Part shown: one piece after another, positions 7,944-16,432 of the stretch | Numbering within the stretch: position 1 is the stretch's first letter | Layout of the letters: each line of letters begins with the position of its first letter | DNA from: an uncultured Ruminococcus sp. | Lineage (GTDB): Bacteria > Bacillota > Clostridia > Oscillospirales > Acutalibacteraceae | Direction: 5' to 3' | Assembly (NCBI GenBank): GCA_902767845.1 | Contig: CACXIV010000013.1 | Coordinates: 1-64,000 of the forward strand | DNA length: 64,000 bases | Made by a program: the position numbers and the translations under genes | Notes under the pieces: generated by a model | Database searches by the model: none | What the model was told of the DNA's origin: nothing | Seen by the model: only the letters and a program-made list of their open reading frames with translations

Positions 7944-9125
7944 TTATCCGATGGCCTTTAGGAGCTCCTCTGCCTTGTCGGTCTCCTCCCACTTTACGCC
8001 GAGATCCTCTCTGCCGATATGGCCGTAAGCCGCGACCGGAAGATACTTTGTCTCGGTGAGCCTGAGCTGTCTGATGATCGAGTTCGGGCGGCAGTCAAAC
8101 ACCTTTTCTACCGCGCCGACGATCTGATCGTCGGAGTATTTTGAGGTGCCGAAGGTATCGACCATGATCGAAACGGGCTTTGCCACGCCGATAGCGTAGG
8201 CGAGCTGAACCTCCGCTTTTTTGGCGAGTCCCGCCGCCACGATATTCTTGGCGATATACCGCGCGTAATACGCCGCGCTGCGGTCAACCTTTGTGGGATC
8301 CTTGCCGCTGAACGCTCCGCCGCCGTGGCGCGAGAATCCGCCGTAGGTGTCTACGATTATCTTTCTGCCGGTAAGTCCCGCGTCGCCGACCGGTCCGCCG
8401 ATAACAAATCTGCCGGTGGGATTGACAAAGATCTTTGTGCTGTCGTCGAGCAGGTTTTCGGGGATAACGGGCTTGATCACGAAATTGATTATATCCTCTC
8501 TGATCTGCTCAAGGGGGATATCCTCGTCGTGCTGGGTCGATACTACAACGGTGTCTACCCTTACCGCCCTGTCGTCGTCATACTCTACAGTGACCTGAGT
8601 CTTTCCGTCGGGACGGAGATAAGTGAGCGTGCCGTCCTTTCTGACGTCGGTCAGCCTTTTTGAAAGCTTGTGAGCGAGCGAGATGGGCAGAGGCATGAGC
8701 TCGGGGGTCTCGTCGGTGGCGTAGCCGAACATCATTCCCTGATCCCCTGCGCCGATCCGGTTGTCCGCGTCGGTCTCGCCGTCCTTGAGCTCAAAGCTCT
8801 CGTTGACGCCCATAGCGATATCGGGCGACTGCTTGTCAAGCGAAACGATGATCTTGCAGGTGTTGCCGTCAAAGCCGCACTCGGGGTTGTCGTAGCCTAT
8901 ATCCTTGATGACCTTCCTCGCGATCGCCTCAACGTCAACGTCGGCGTTCGCCGAGATCTCTCCCATGATATGAACCACGCCTGTCGTAGCCGTGGTCTCG
9001 CACGCTACGTGAGCGTTTTTGTCCTGAGCGAGTATGCTGTCGAGAACCGCGTCGGATACGCAGTCGCAAACCTTATCGGGATGTCCTTCCGTTACGGACT
9101 CGGATGTAAATAATCTCTTAGCCAT
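7944..9125 (-). CDS. metK: S-adenosylmethionine synthetase
   Basis: MetK makes S-adenosylmethionine from methionine and ATP. The 393-residue protein shows [13 protein letters not shown] at the start, [12 protein letters not shown], and [19 protein letters not shown], the usual ATP and methionine binding segments. The open frame extends upstream to 9308, but that extra part is the SAM-I riboswitch; ATG at 9125 has GGAG 9 bases ahead and gives the family start [10 protein letters not shown]. Expression is predicted to fall when SAM is abundant. Confidence 0.97.
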   Translation of the reverse strand: MAKRLFTSESVTEGHPDKVCDCVSDAVLDSILAQDKNAHVACETTATTGVVHIMGEISANADVDVEAIARKVIKDIGYDNPECGFDGNTCKIIVSLDKQSPDIAMGVNESFELKDGETDADNRIGAGDQGMMFGYATDETPELMPLPISLAHKLSKRLTDVRKDGTLTYLRPDGKTQVTVEYDDDRAVRVDTVVVSTQHDEDIPLEQIREDIINFVIKPVIPENLLDDSTKIFVNPTGRFVIGGPVGDAGLTGRKIIVDTYGGFSRHGGGAFSGKDPTKVDRSAAYYARYIAKNIVAAGLAKKAEVQLAYAIGVAKPVSIMVDTFGTSKYSDDQIVGAVEKVFDCRPNSIIRQLRLTETKYLPVAAYGHIGREDLGVKWEETDKAEELLKAIG

Positions 9126-9149
9126 ATTATCAACTCCATGATCGAAAAT

Positions 9150-9278
9150 AAAAAACACGCCTTGACCGAAAGGCGTGATCTGTTTACTCATCTTTCGGTA
9201 ATACCGCAGGATTTGGCACCTTGCGCGCGCAGGTTGCCGGACTTCACAGGGCCTGTCCCTCAGTCGCTCTTGATAAGT
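9150..9278 (-). promoter_or_regulatory. SAM-I (S-box) riboswitch with terminator, controls metK
   Basis: The aptamer runs on the minus strand from 9278 to 9186. Helix P1 is ACTTATC/GATGAGT; the conserved core segments 'aagagcgactgagggac', 'ggccctgtgaagtccggcaacc' and 'aaggtgccaaatcctgc' are all present. Behind it stands an intrinsic terminator: CACGCCTT/AAGGCGTG (9156-9163 with 9170-9177) and six T. This is the classic transcription-off arrangement, with SAM favouring the terminator. Confidence 0.96.
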
Positions 9279-9296
9279 TATTAAACTCCATGCAGT

Positions 9297-9325
9297 ATTA
9301 TAAAACAAACTTCGGCAAAAAACAA
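9297..9325 (-). promoter_or_regulatory. Promoter of the metK riboswitch transcript
   Basis: On the minus strand TTGTTT (9320-9325), 17 bases, TATAAT (9297-9302), about 19 bases before the S-box aptamer. Confidence 0.75.
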
Positions 9326-9373
9326 GTGCAAATCCGAGTTTTTCCCCGATTCGGCGGCACTTACAATTTTTGT

Positions 9374-9402
9374 TTGAAATAACGCCGCTAATATGGTAAA
9401 AT
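9374..9402 (+). promoter_or_regulatory. Promoter of the cupin gene
   Basis: TTGAAA (9374-9379), 17 bases, TAAAAT (9397-9402), followed by the ribosome site GAGGTGA and ATG at 9426. Confidence 0.75.
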
Positions 9403-9425
9403 GTGTGTGAAAGAGGTGACCGGAG

Positions 9426-9770
9426 ATGATCTTTGACTTAAAAAACGAGGCTGAGGCGATTATCCCGAGCTTTAAGGGCGGAGAAAAAGAATTTCGCGCC
9501 AAGATCCGCGACGACGGCATGAACAAGATCCTGCACGGCAGGCTCGTTCCCGGAGCGACTATCGGCGTGCATACGCACGAGACCGACAGCGAGATAATCT
9601 ATTTTTTGAGCGGCAGCGGCCATATGCTTTACGACGGAAAAAAAGAGCCGGTCGAGGCAGGCGTTTGCCACTACTGCCCCGCCGGACACAGCCACGGCAT
9701 GATAAACGACAGCGACGGCGACCTGATATTTTTTGCCGTTGTGCCGAGCGGACAAAAAGCGCCCCGATAA
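9426..9770 (+). CDS. Single-domain cupin protein
   Basis: A 114-residue protein forming one cupin barrel. Cupin motif 1 (G-x5[17 protein letters not shown]) and motif 2 ([10 protein letters not shown]) supply the metal ligands His, His, Glu and His. Substrate cannot be told; small stand-alone cupins include sugar isomerases and regulatory or stress proteins. It has its own promoter, and its last codons form one arm of a terminator shared with the convergent gene at 9788. Confidence 0.88.
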   Translation: MIFDLKNEAEAIIPSFKGGEKEFRAKIRDDGMNKILHGRLVPGATIGVHTHETDSEIIYFLSGSGHMLYDGKKEPVEAGVCHYCPAGHSHGMINDSDGDLIFFAVVPSGQKAPR

Positions 9771-9786
9771 AAAACCGGGGCGCTTT
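9756..9786. terminator. Shared terminator, cupin and PPTase genes
   Basis: GCGCCCCG pairs with CGGGGCGC. The T run is better on the minus strand (TTTTT), so it mainly ends the minus-strand gene at 9788. Confidence 0.8.
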
Positions 9787-9787
9787 G

Positions 9788-10378
9788 TCAGTATCTGATA
9801 AATTCGAGCTCATCGGCAAATTCGCCGCCGAGCGTGCAAACCGAAATAATATAATCCGAAAACTCATATGTTTTCAGCCGGTAGACAAGCCCGTTTTCCT
9901 CAAAGCGATCGCCGCTGACGTCGACGCTTTTGGCAGGCCGGTGAAAACCCTCGCCCATGCACTTTAGCAGGGCTTCCTTTTTTGTCCAGAGTCTAAAAAA
10001 CTCTCCCGTTTTGTCGGGGGAGTTTTTTATTTTGTTCATCTCGTTTTCGCAAAAAACCACCCTGCCCATCTTCTCGCAGGGAACGGCTTTCAGCCTCTCT
10101 ATATCGCAGCCGACCTGAAACTCGCCGATCGCGAAAAGCACGTAATCTCCGCTGTGCGAAAGATTGAAGCAAGCGCCGTTTTCGGCTACGGGCTTGCCGT
10201 TTTCATTTTCAAATACTCTGACGTCGCCTAAAAAATCCCGCATTAACAGACCTCCGAGCACGCATCGCTTTTGATCGTCCTCGCGCCTGTAGCGCTCGGC
10301 CTTTTTTTTGCGTTCGGGTCGGATCATTTTAATGTGAGCGGGTTTGACATCGGAAATACTCGCAAGGTAAAGCCTCAT
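9788..10378 (-). CDS. Sfp-type 4'-phosphopantetheinyl transferase
   Basis: Transfers phosphopantetheine from CoA to a carrier protein Ser. Family motifs are clear: FNLSHSGDYVLFAIG, VGCDIERL (Mg-binding Asp/Glu) and FFRLWTKKEALLKCMGEG. About 196 residues from the ATG at 10378, whose start MRLYLASIS is typical; a TTG at 10414 would add 12 residues but has no ribosome site. The substrate may be ACP or a peptide/polyketide synthase, none of which lies in this window. Confidence 0.9.
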   Translation of the reverse strand: MRLYLASISDVKPAHIKMIRPERKKKAERYRREDDQKRCVLGGLLMRDFLGDVRVFENENGKPVAENGACFNLSHSGDYVLFAIGEFQVGCDIERLKAVPCEKMGRVVFCENEMNKIKNSPDKTGEFFRLWTKKEALLKCMGEGFHRPAKSVDVSGDRFEENGLVYRLKTYEFSDYIISVCTLGGEFADELEFIRY

Positions 10379-10417
10379 ATTTTTATCCGCTTTTCTATAT
10401 AATCTATTAGACAAGAG

Positions 10418-10654
10418 TTATTTGACGAGCTTTTCTATGCAGTCGCGGCAGATAAACTTGCCGTCCAGCTCTGTCAAATCGTTCGCGCCGTCGCAAAAGA
10501 CGCACCTGTCCTCTGCTTTTTGAAGGGTAATACGGTTATCGACGGCATTGATCTTTAGTACGTCGCCCGCGTTGATGGTAAGACTTTTCCTGATATCCAT
10601 AGGGATAACAACTCTTCCAAGCCTGTCGATTTCTCTGAAATATGTAAAACTCAT
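10418..10654 (-). CDS. AbrB/SpoVT-type regulator with C-terminal zinc-binding tail
   Basis: A 78-residue protein. Residues 1-48 form a swapped-hairpin AbrB DNA-binding domain (REIDRLGRVVIPMDIRKSL then ITLQK). The tail holds CVFCDG and FICRDC, two CxxC pairs fitting a small zinc ribbon. It is probably a dimeric or tetrameric transcription regulator. Ribosome site AAGGGTGAG precedes the ATG. It sits 40 bases upstream of the PPTase start and is divergent from spmA, so regulation of the spm genes is possible but unproven. Confidence 0.88.
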   Translation of the reverse strand: MSFTYFREIDRLGRVVIPMDIRKSLTINAGDVLKINAVDNRITLQKAEDRCVFCDGANDLTELDGKFICRDCIEKLVK

Positions 10655-10769
10655 ACTCTCACCCTTTCTGTATAGTCTGACCCTGATCCGTTATGTCCGC
10701 AAGAACGCGGAAGGTATACCGATCAATGTATGATCCTATTCATATATATAATAACATTTTTCTGCACAT

Positions 10770-10800
10770 TTGTCAATTATATACGAAAACTTTGTATAAT
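10770..10800 (+). promoter_or_regulatory. Possible promoter of spmAB
   Basis: TTGTCA (10770-10775), a long 19-base spacer and TATAAT (10795-10800), about 50 bases before the spmA start. The long spacer suggests a weak or activator-dependent promoter. Confidence 0.5.
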
Positions 10801-10848
10801 TTTATTATTTTTACCTATATTTTTCTTATTTTGCAGGGCGAGGTGCCT

Positions 10849-11436
10849 ATGATAAACTACATTTGGAGCATTATTGTCATATTAAGCGTTATCTGTTCGA
10901 TTTTTCTGGGGAACACCGAGAGCCTTTCGTCGGCGTTCATCGACAGCGCCGCTTCGGCGGTAAACCTGATAATCACGCTCGCGGGAGTTATCTGCCTTTG
11001 GTCGGGGATAATGAGGATAGCCGCGAAAAGCGGCCTGACCGCGGTGTTCGCAAGGCTGTTCTCACCTTTGCTGAAACCGATATTCCCGCGCCTTGACAGG
11101 GAAAGCGAGGCGTTCGGCTGTATTACGATGAACCTGACCGCTAACCTGCTCGGACTCGGCAACACCGCGACTCCGCTCGGGCTAAAGGCGATGCGCGAGC
11201 TTCAAAGGCTGAACGGATACGGCGATACGGCGAGCGACGAAATGGTGATCTTCGTCGTCATGAACACCGCCTCGATGCAGCTTATCCCGACCATGCTCGC
11301 GACTCTGCGCCAAAGCAGCGGAAGCAGCGCTCCGTTTGAGATAATCGCGCCGGTATGGATAAGCTCGGGCTGCGCGCTGGCGGTGGCGCTGATGATCGCC
11401 TGCACGGGAAATAAACTCAAGCGCAGGTTGGGGTGA
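10849..11436 (+). CDS. spmA: Spore maturation protein A
   Basis: SpmA is a nucleoside-recognition (Gate) domain membrane protein which, with SpmB, is needed for normal spore core dehydration in Bacillus and Clostridium. The 195-residue protein has four or five membrane helices and the family stretch MNLTANLLGLGNTATPLGLK. ATG at 10849 has AGGTG ahead of it; the open frame reaches back to 10693 but the extra part is AT-rich promoter DNA. The stop lies 4 bases before the spmB start. Confidence 0.93.
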   Translation: MINYIWSIIVILSVICSIFLGNTESLSSAFIDSAASAVNLIITLAGVICLWSGIMRIAAKSGLTAVFARLFSPLLKPIFPRLDRESEAFGCITMNLTANLLGLGNTATPLGLKAMRELQRLNGYGDTASDEMVIFVVMNTASMQLIPTMLATLRQSSGSSAPFEIIAPVWISSGCALAVALMIACTGNKLKRRLG

Positions 11437-11440
11437 TGAT

Positions 11441-11959
11441 TTGGAGCTTGTAATGCCGGCTTTCGCCGCGGTGATACTGATTTTCGGGCTTATAAAAAGG
11501 GTGCGCGTGTTTGATGAGTTCACGGAGGGCGCCAAGGAGGGCTTGGGAACGCTCTATACGATCGCTCCTTCCGTTTTGGGGCTCGTGTTCGCGGTGAGCC
11601 TATTGAAAACGAGCGGAGCGGTCGACGTTATCTGCTCCGCGCTGAAGCCCGCCGCCGATTTTTTGGGCTTCCCCGAGGAGCTTGTGCCGATGGCTCTGCT
11701 CCGTCCGGTGTCGGGCAGCGGAGCGACCGCGCTGCTTGTTCAGGTGTTTCAGGACAGCGGTCCCGACAGCTTTGCCGGCAGGGTGGCAAGCGTTTTGGCA
11801 GGCTCGAGCGAAACCACGTTTTACGCAACCGCCATGTACTACGGGTGCGTCCGTATCAAAAATATCCGCCACACATTGGTAGCCGCCGTCGCCGCCGATC
11901 TGACCGCCGCGATTATGAGCGTTATCACGGTAAACCTGTTCTTTTACGGGAATCAGTGA
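11441..11959 (+). CDS. spmB: Spore maturation protein B
   Basis: Partner of SpmA, also a Gate-domain membrane protein of 172 residues. The pattern LLRPVSGSGATALL and AGSSETTFYATAMYYG is characteristic. The start is a TTG at 11441 with GGGGTGA 5 bases upstream. The spmA and spmB genes overlap functionally as one unit, indicating that the organism can, or its ancestors could, form spores. Confidence 0.93.
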   Translation: MELVMPAFAAVILIFGLIKRVRVFDEFTEGAKEGLGTLYTIAPSVLGLVFAVSLLKTSGAVDVICSALKPAADFLGFPEELVPMALLRPVSGSGATALLVQVFQDSGPDSFAGRVASVLAGSSETTFYATAMYYGCVRIKNIRHTLVAAVAADLTAAIMSVITVNLFFYGNQ

Positions 11960-12298
11960 TGAATTTTTGCGCACTAAAGCGTTTTGTAATAAATTAACTC
12001 AAAAAATGTCATTGACAACGAATTATTACTTTTTGTATTTGATAATTTCCGTTTGATTTATGTTGAAATCTATGTGGAAATCATTAAAAAATCTATATAT
12101 TGGATAATCGGCTTAAAAATCGCGGTATTTAGGCGGTGGATATCAACCGGGTTTAACACTTTCAACATAGTTTTCAACATTTTATTGAAAATAAAGAAAT
12201 ATACAGAAAGTATATTTTCAGGCAAAGAATTATAATGCCGCGGTTTTAATTCCGTCAAAAAATAATACATTATTGTAATAGTTGTAACGAGGTGTCGG
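11960..12298. other. AT-rich intergenic gap
   Basis: No gene is supported here. The short open frames on both strands are AT-rich, lack ribosome sites and have no family look. A TATAAT at 12231-12236 could be a -10 element for the gene at 12299, without a convincing -35. Confidence 0.5.
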
Positions 12299-12877
12299 AT
12301 GTTGTTGAAATCCAAAAAAGCTCTTTTGATCTGCGAGATATGCGGAATATTTTTTGTATCCGCGTGCTCGCTTTTTATGTCGCGCCTTTACGAGCTGAGC
12401 GGTAAAAACCTTGTCGGCGTCATGTTCGGAAGCGTTAACCATAGCGTGTGGGAAAGCTGCAAGCTGCTGCTCCTCCCCTACCTTTTATGGTCGCTGATCG
12501 AGCTTCTGAGCCTGTCGCCGCATATGCGCAGGTTTACCGCGGTAAAGACGCTCTCGCTATATTTTCTGGGACTGTCATATATCTGCGCGCGGCTTTTTTT
12601 CGGGTACGAACATCAGAGCGCGATAACGGCGGTAGTCTGTTCCGCCGCGGCGTTCGCGCTGTCGTTTCTGCTCTACTGTTCAAAGCCTGACTTCTCCGCG
12701 CTTTTTCCGCCGTCGGTATTTCTGCTGTTTTTATTTTGGGCGATATATTTCAGCTTTACGCCGTTTCCTCCGAAAAACATAATTTTTCTCGATCCCAAAA
12801 CGGGGCTGTACGGCATTATTCCGAGGCACATCGACCTCGGCGCGGCGGCGTTGGATACATTATATTATTTTTCATGA
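12299..12877 (+). CDS. Membrane protein of unknown function (DUF6512-like)
   Basis: A 192-residue protein with about five or six membrane helices. The stretch GSVNHSVWESCKLLLLPY and the C-terminal F-PP-..LF-DP-TG-YGI pattern recall DUF6512, which has no assigned role. Ribosome site CGAGGTG precedes the ATG. It is not closely spaced to spmB or the methyltransferase downstream, and stands alone. Confidence 0.72.
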   Translation: MLLKSKKALLICEICGIFFVSACSLFMSRLYELSGKNLVGVMFGSVNHSVWESCKLLLLPYLLWSLIELLSLSPHMRRFTAVKTLSLYFLGLSYICARLFFGYEHQSAITAVVCSAAAFALSFLLYCSKPDFSALFPPSVFLLFLFWAIYFSFTPFPPKNIIFLDPKTGLYGIIPRHIDLGAAALDTLYYFS

Positions 12878-12915
12878 CTTTATTTGCTCAAAACCCTGTT
12901 AAAATCCGAAAATAT

Positions 12916-12924
12916 GTGTTATAA
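12916..12924 (+). promoter_or_regulatory. Extended -10 promoter of the RlmB-like gene
   Basis: TGTTATAAT matches the extended -10 form TGnTATAAT. Transcription would start near 12931, which bears on the start codon of the next gene. Confidence 0.6.
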
Positions 12925-12935
12925 TATTGGGGAAT

Positions 12936-13721
12936 ATGAGTTATCGGGTGATTGATTTGAAGGATAATAACAGCGAAGTCAGATCTGACGTGATATCAGG
13001 CAGGAACCCCGTGAGCGAAGCCATCCGCTCTGGCAGACCGATCGACAGGATCCTTGTGGCGCGCGGCGAAAAAAGCGGCGCGGTAGTCGGGATACTCGCA
13101 AAGGCGAGGGACAAAAAGATCCCCGTCAAGGAGGTCGACCGCGTAAAGCTCGATTATATCACCGGCTCGTCTGTCCACCAGGGGATCGCGGCGTTCGCGG
13201 CGGTCAAGGATTACTGCACGGTAGACGATATATTCGATCACGCAAATGATCTTAACGAGCCTCCGTTCATCGTTGTGCTCGACGAAATAGAGGATCCGCA
13301 CAATCTCGGCGCGATCATCCGCACCGCCGAGTGCGCCGGAGTCCACGGAGTTATCATCCCAAAGCGCCGCAGCGCCGGACTCAGCTACGCAGTAGGCAAA
13401 GCCTCCGCCGGAGCGATAGAGTACATGCGCGTGGCGAGAGTCACCAATATAGCCGTTCTTTTAGAAGAATTAAAGGAGCGCGGGGTTTGGATCTACGGAG
13501 CCGATATGAACGGCGCCGACTACACAACATGCGATCTGTCCGGAGCCTGCGCGATAGTTATAGGCAACGAGGGCAAGGGTATCTCAAGGCTTGTACGCCA
13601 AAAATGCGACGTGATCGTTTCGCTTCCGATGAAGGGAAAGATCAACTCGCTCAACGCCTCCGTAGCCGCCGGAATACTGATGTACCACGCGGCGAAGGAC
13701 AGGCAGCGCCCTAAAAAATAA
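12936..13721 (+). CDS. rlmB: TrmH/SpoU-family 23S rRNA 2'-O-methyltransferase (RlmB-like)
   Basis: A SPOUT-fold methyltransferase that uses SAM to methylate a ribose 2'-OH, probably G2251 of 23S rRNA. Visible motifs are VISGRNPVSEAI (substrate-binding N-domain), DEIEDPHNLGAIIRTAEC (motif 1), ACAIVIGNEGKGISRLV (motif 2) and VSLPMKGKINSLNASVAAGI (motif 3 with the SAM knot). The ATG at 12936 lies only about 5 bases after the expected transcript start, so the TTG at 12957, with GGGTGA 5 bases ahead, may be the true start. Either leaves the domains complete. Confidence 0.88.
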   Translation: MSYRVIDLKDNNSEVRSDVISGRNPVSEAIRSGRPIDRILVARGEKSGAVVGILAKARDKKIPVKEVDRVKLDYITGSSVHQGIAAFAAVKDYCTVDDIFDHANDLNEPPFIVVLDEIEDPHNLGAIIRTAECAGVHGVIIPKRRSAGLSYAVGKASAGAIEYMRVARVTNIAVLLEELKERGVWIYGADMNGADYTTCDLSGACAIVIGNEGKGISRLVRQKCDVIVSLPMKGKINSLNASVAAGILMYHAAKDRQRPKK

Positions 13722-13730
13722 CGAAAGGAT

Positions 13731-16391
13731 GTGAAAAGCTTGTCTGAGCTTAACAGGGAGCAGGAAAAGAAAAACGACCTGCTCAAGGAGCTTGAAATTC
13801 AGAGCATACTTGACGAAACTCATCAGCTCGCCGATGACGAGAAGATGAAGAAGATCGCCGACAAGTACCGCGCCAAACCGAAGATGGCGGACATTTTCAG
13901 CAACGCGGACAAAAAGCCGAGACTCAAAAACGATAATCCGCTTGATCTCGACAAAGAAAAGCCCGACGAAAGCAACGCGATCGTAGACGACAAAACCGCC
14001 GCCACCATGCAGACGGAGCTTATCATGGACGGCAGCAAGGAGGACATCAAAACTCCCGAACAGCTTGAAAAGGAGGCCGAGGAGGCGGCAAAGAAAGCCG
14101 CCGAGGAAGCCGCCAAGAAGGCCGAGGAGGAAAAGATAGTGACCCTTGCTCCCGAGTACGACGAGGACACTCAGTTCTCGGGCGAGGTGCTCGGAGAGGT
14201 CGACACCTTTAGGGAAAACAACGCTATCGAAAGCTTTAATACAATAGATATCGACGTCGACGGCGAGGAATACAAGAAGGCTCAGGAGCAGAAGGAAGCC
14301 GAGGAAAAGAGCCGTTACGAGGAGCTTTTCAAGATCAAAAACGCTCCCGACGGCAAGCCGCCCAAAAAGGTGGTCTCAAAGGTCCCGGTCTACCGCCCCG
14401 ATGAGCCGAGGAACACGCTCAACATCAAGGCAGGCAGGTTCTCAGAGGTCGTCGAGCGCGAGTATGACGAGTACGTCCGCTCAAAGAACCCCTCGGTGAT
14501 CGCCCACGTCATCAGACCCGAGCCAAAGCGTATCGAGGAGGACGAGGACAAGCCCGAGGACGACCGCACCGCTCAGGAAAAGGTCGTTTCCGCGGTAGTC
14601 GGATTTTTCTCTAAGGACGAGTCCGACGACGAGGACGTCGTTGAGGAAAAGGCTGCCCCGATCGAGGACTACACCGGCGAGGATGACGAAAAAAGCATCA
14701 AATACGAGCTTAACCACAACATCAAAAAGCTGTTTATTCGCAGCCTTGTCACCGGCGTTATCGTTTTTGTTTCAATAGTTTTGACCGTGCTGACAAGGAC
14801 CATCCCCGACGCGATCGTAGGCACTATACCCTTTGCGCCGGCGGCGTACGCGGTATTCAACTTCCTGCTTTTGGGAGTATCGGTTTTTGTCAACCGCGTT
14901 GCTCTGATGAACGGCCTGACGCCTCTCGTGCGCTTCAAGGGCAATTCCGACACCGCGGTTTCGGTGGCGTGCATCAGCGCGGTGATACAGACGATAGTTT
15001 CGTTCTTCTGCCTCGGCGATATGTCGGGCTTCAATGTTAACTACTACGTCGTTATCGTATTCGCGGCGCTGTTCACAAACAACCTCGGAAAGCTGATAAT
15101 GGTGCTCAGGGTCAAGGAGAATTTCCGATTTATCACCGCCAAGGGACAGCGATACGCCGCAAAGATCTACAACAACGAGGCTGTCGCGAACAAAATGCTG
15201 AGCGGCACCGCGTCGGACAAAACGCTGATCGCCTATCAGCATAAGACCGACTTCCCGTCTAACTTCTTAAAGATATCCTACGCGCCCGATCCCAGCGAGG
15301 ATCTGGCTTCAAAATTAGCGCCGATCACCTCTGTCGCGGCAATAATAATCGCCTCGCTTTACGGCGTTGTAAAGCTCTCTTTCTCAGACGCGGTCAACAC
15401 GCTGTCGCTGATAACCGCGCTGGCAATACCGGTCGCGACCCTGCTGGCGGTCAATCTGCCCGTAAAGCTGCTCTGCAAGAACCTAAACGGCTACGGAGCC
15501 ATGCTGGCAGGTTATCCGTCGATCAAGCAGTTCTGCGACAGCACGGCTGTAATGATGGACGCCAACGAGGTGTTCCCTGCCGAGTCGATCGACCTTGAGG
15601 GTATCAAGAGCTTTGAGGATTTCAACGTCGACGAGTCGCTGCTGTGCGGAATAGCCATCCTAAAGGAGGCTCAAAATCCGCTCGCAAACGCGTTTGACTC
15701 GGTAATAAACGAGACAAAGGAAAAGCTCCCCGAGGTGGAGAGCGTGCTTTACGAGGACGAGCTCGGACTGGTCGGCTGGATCAACGGCGAGCGTATCCTT
15801 GTCGGCTCGCGCAACCTTATAGAAAAGTACAGGGTCGACGCTCCGGGGCTTGATTACGAGGAAAAGTACACCTCCAAGGGCAGTCAGGTAACATATCTTT
15901 CGCGCGCAGGCAGGCTCGTGGCGATGATCGTTACAAAGTACCACGCCGATCCCGAGCTCAAGGCCGAGCTGCAGCGCGCCGAATCAAACGGCATCAGCTT
16001 CCTGATTAGAACCACCGATTACAATATAACCGACGAGCTTATTGCCAAGCTTTACAACCTGTTCTACCGCAGCATCAAGGTGCTGCCCACGGGACTGGGC
16101 AACGTGCTCAAGGAGGCTCAGAGCGTCAGGGAGGAATCCTCGCGCTCGTACCTTATCACTCACGGCAAGGCTTCCTCGCTCGCGAGGGCGGTTTCCGGCA
16201 GCGTGAGGATAAAAAGCAACATATCTCTCGCGATCATCATTCAGTTGGCGGCGATAATCCTCGGAATACTCATCGCCTCAACGCTCTCGCTCTACGCCGG
16301 GGTCGAGGTAATGGGCTCGCTCGAGGTTTTGATCTACGCGCTGTTCTGGACGGCGGCGGCGATCGTCGCTCCCGCGATACAAAAGCCGTAA
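13731..16391 (+). CDS. Degenerate P-type ATPase-like membrane protein
   Basis: An 886-residue protein. Residues 1-330 are acidic, Lys/Ala/Glu-rich and probably disordered, with an AAKKAAEEAAKKAEEE block. From about 334 on, the layout follows heavy-metal P-type ATPases: paired helices, a helix pair ending in ALAIPVATLLAVNLPVKLL (IPV where CPC would be), then VMMDANEV at Asp610 in the place of DKTGT, ILVGSRNLIEKY near 692 (nucleotide-domain strand GxxxLVGSR), TTD at 761-763 where TGD belongs, and two closing helices. The actuator domain is shrunken with no TGES. It is thus likely catalytically dead. Starts are GTG 13731 or TTG 13740. It lies between rlmB and rpe. Confidence 0.78.
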   Translation: MKSLSELNREQEKKNDLLKELEIQSILDETHQLADDEKMKKIADKYRAKPKMADIFSNADKKPRLKNDNPLDLDKEKPDESNAIVDDKTAATMQTELIMDGSKEDIKTPEQLEKEAEEAAKKAAEEAAKKAEEEKIVTLAPEYDEDTQFSGEVLGEVDTFRENNAIESFNTIDIDVDGEEYKKAQEQKEAEEKSRYEELFKIKNAPDGKPPKKVVSKVPVYRPDEPRNTLNIKAGRFSEVVEREYDEYVRSKNPSVIAHVIRPEPKRIEEDEDKPEDDRTAQEKVVSAVVGFFSKDESDDEDVVEEKAAPIEDYTGEDDEKSIKYELNHNIKKLFIRSLVTGVIVFVSIVLTVLTRTIPDAIVGTIPFAPAAYAVFNFLLLGVSVFVNRVALMNGLTPLVRFKGNSDTAVSVACISAVIQTIVSFFCLGDMSGFNVNYYVVIVFAALFTNNLGKLIMVLRVKENFRFITAKGQRYAAKIYNNEAVANKMLSGTASDKTLIAYQHKTDFPSNFLKISYAPDPSEDLASKLAPITSVAAIIIASLYGVVKLSFSDAVNTLSLITALAIPVATLLAVNLPVKLLCKNLNGYGAMLAGYPSIKQFCDSTAVMMDANEVFPAESIDLEGIKSFEDFNVDESLLCGIAILKEAQNPLANAFDSVINETKEKLPEVESVLYEDELGLVGWINGERILVGSRNLIEKYRVDAPGLDYEEKYTSKGSQVTYLSRAGRLVAMIVTKYHADPELKAELQRAESNGISFLIRTTDYNITDELIAKLYNLFYRSIKVLPTGLGNVLKEAQSVREESSRSYLITHGKASSLARAVSGSVRIKSNISLAIIIQLAAIILGILIASTLSLYAGVEVMGSLEVLIYALFWTAAAIVAPAIQKP

Positions 16392-16432
16392 ATGAGTTAT
16401 GAGTTGAGAGTTTGTTTTATGGAGGAAACATT

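Noticed and set aside
12053..12235. 60-residue plus-strand gene
   Set aside because: AT-rich, no ribosome site, no similarity and overlapped by an equally weak minus frame.
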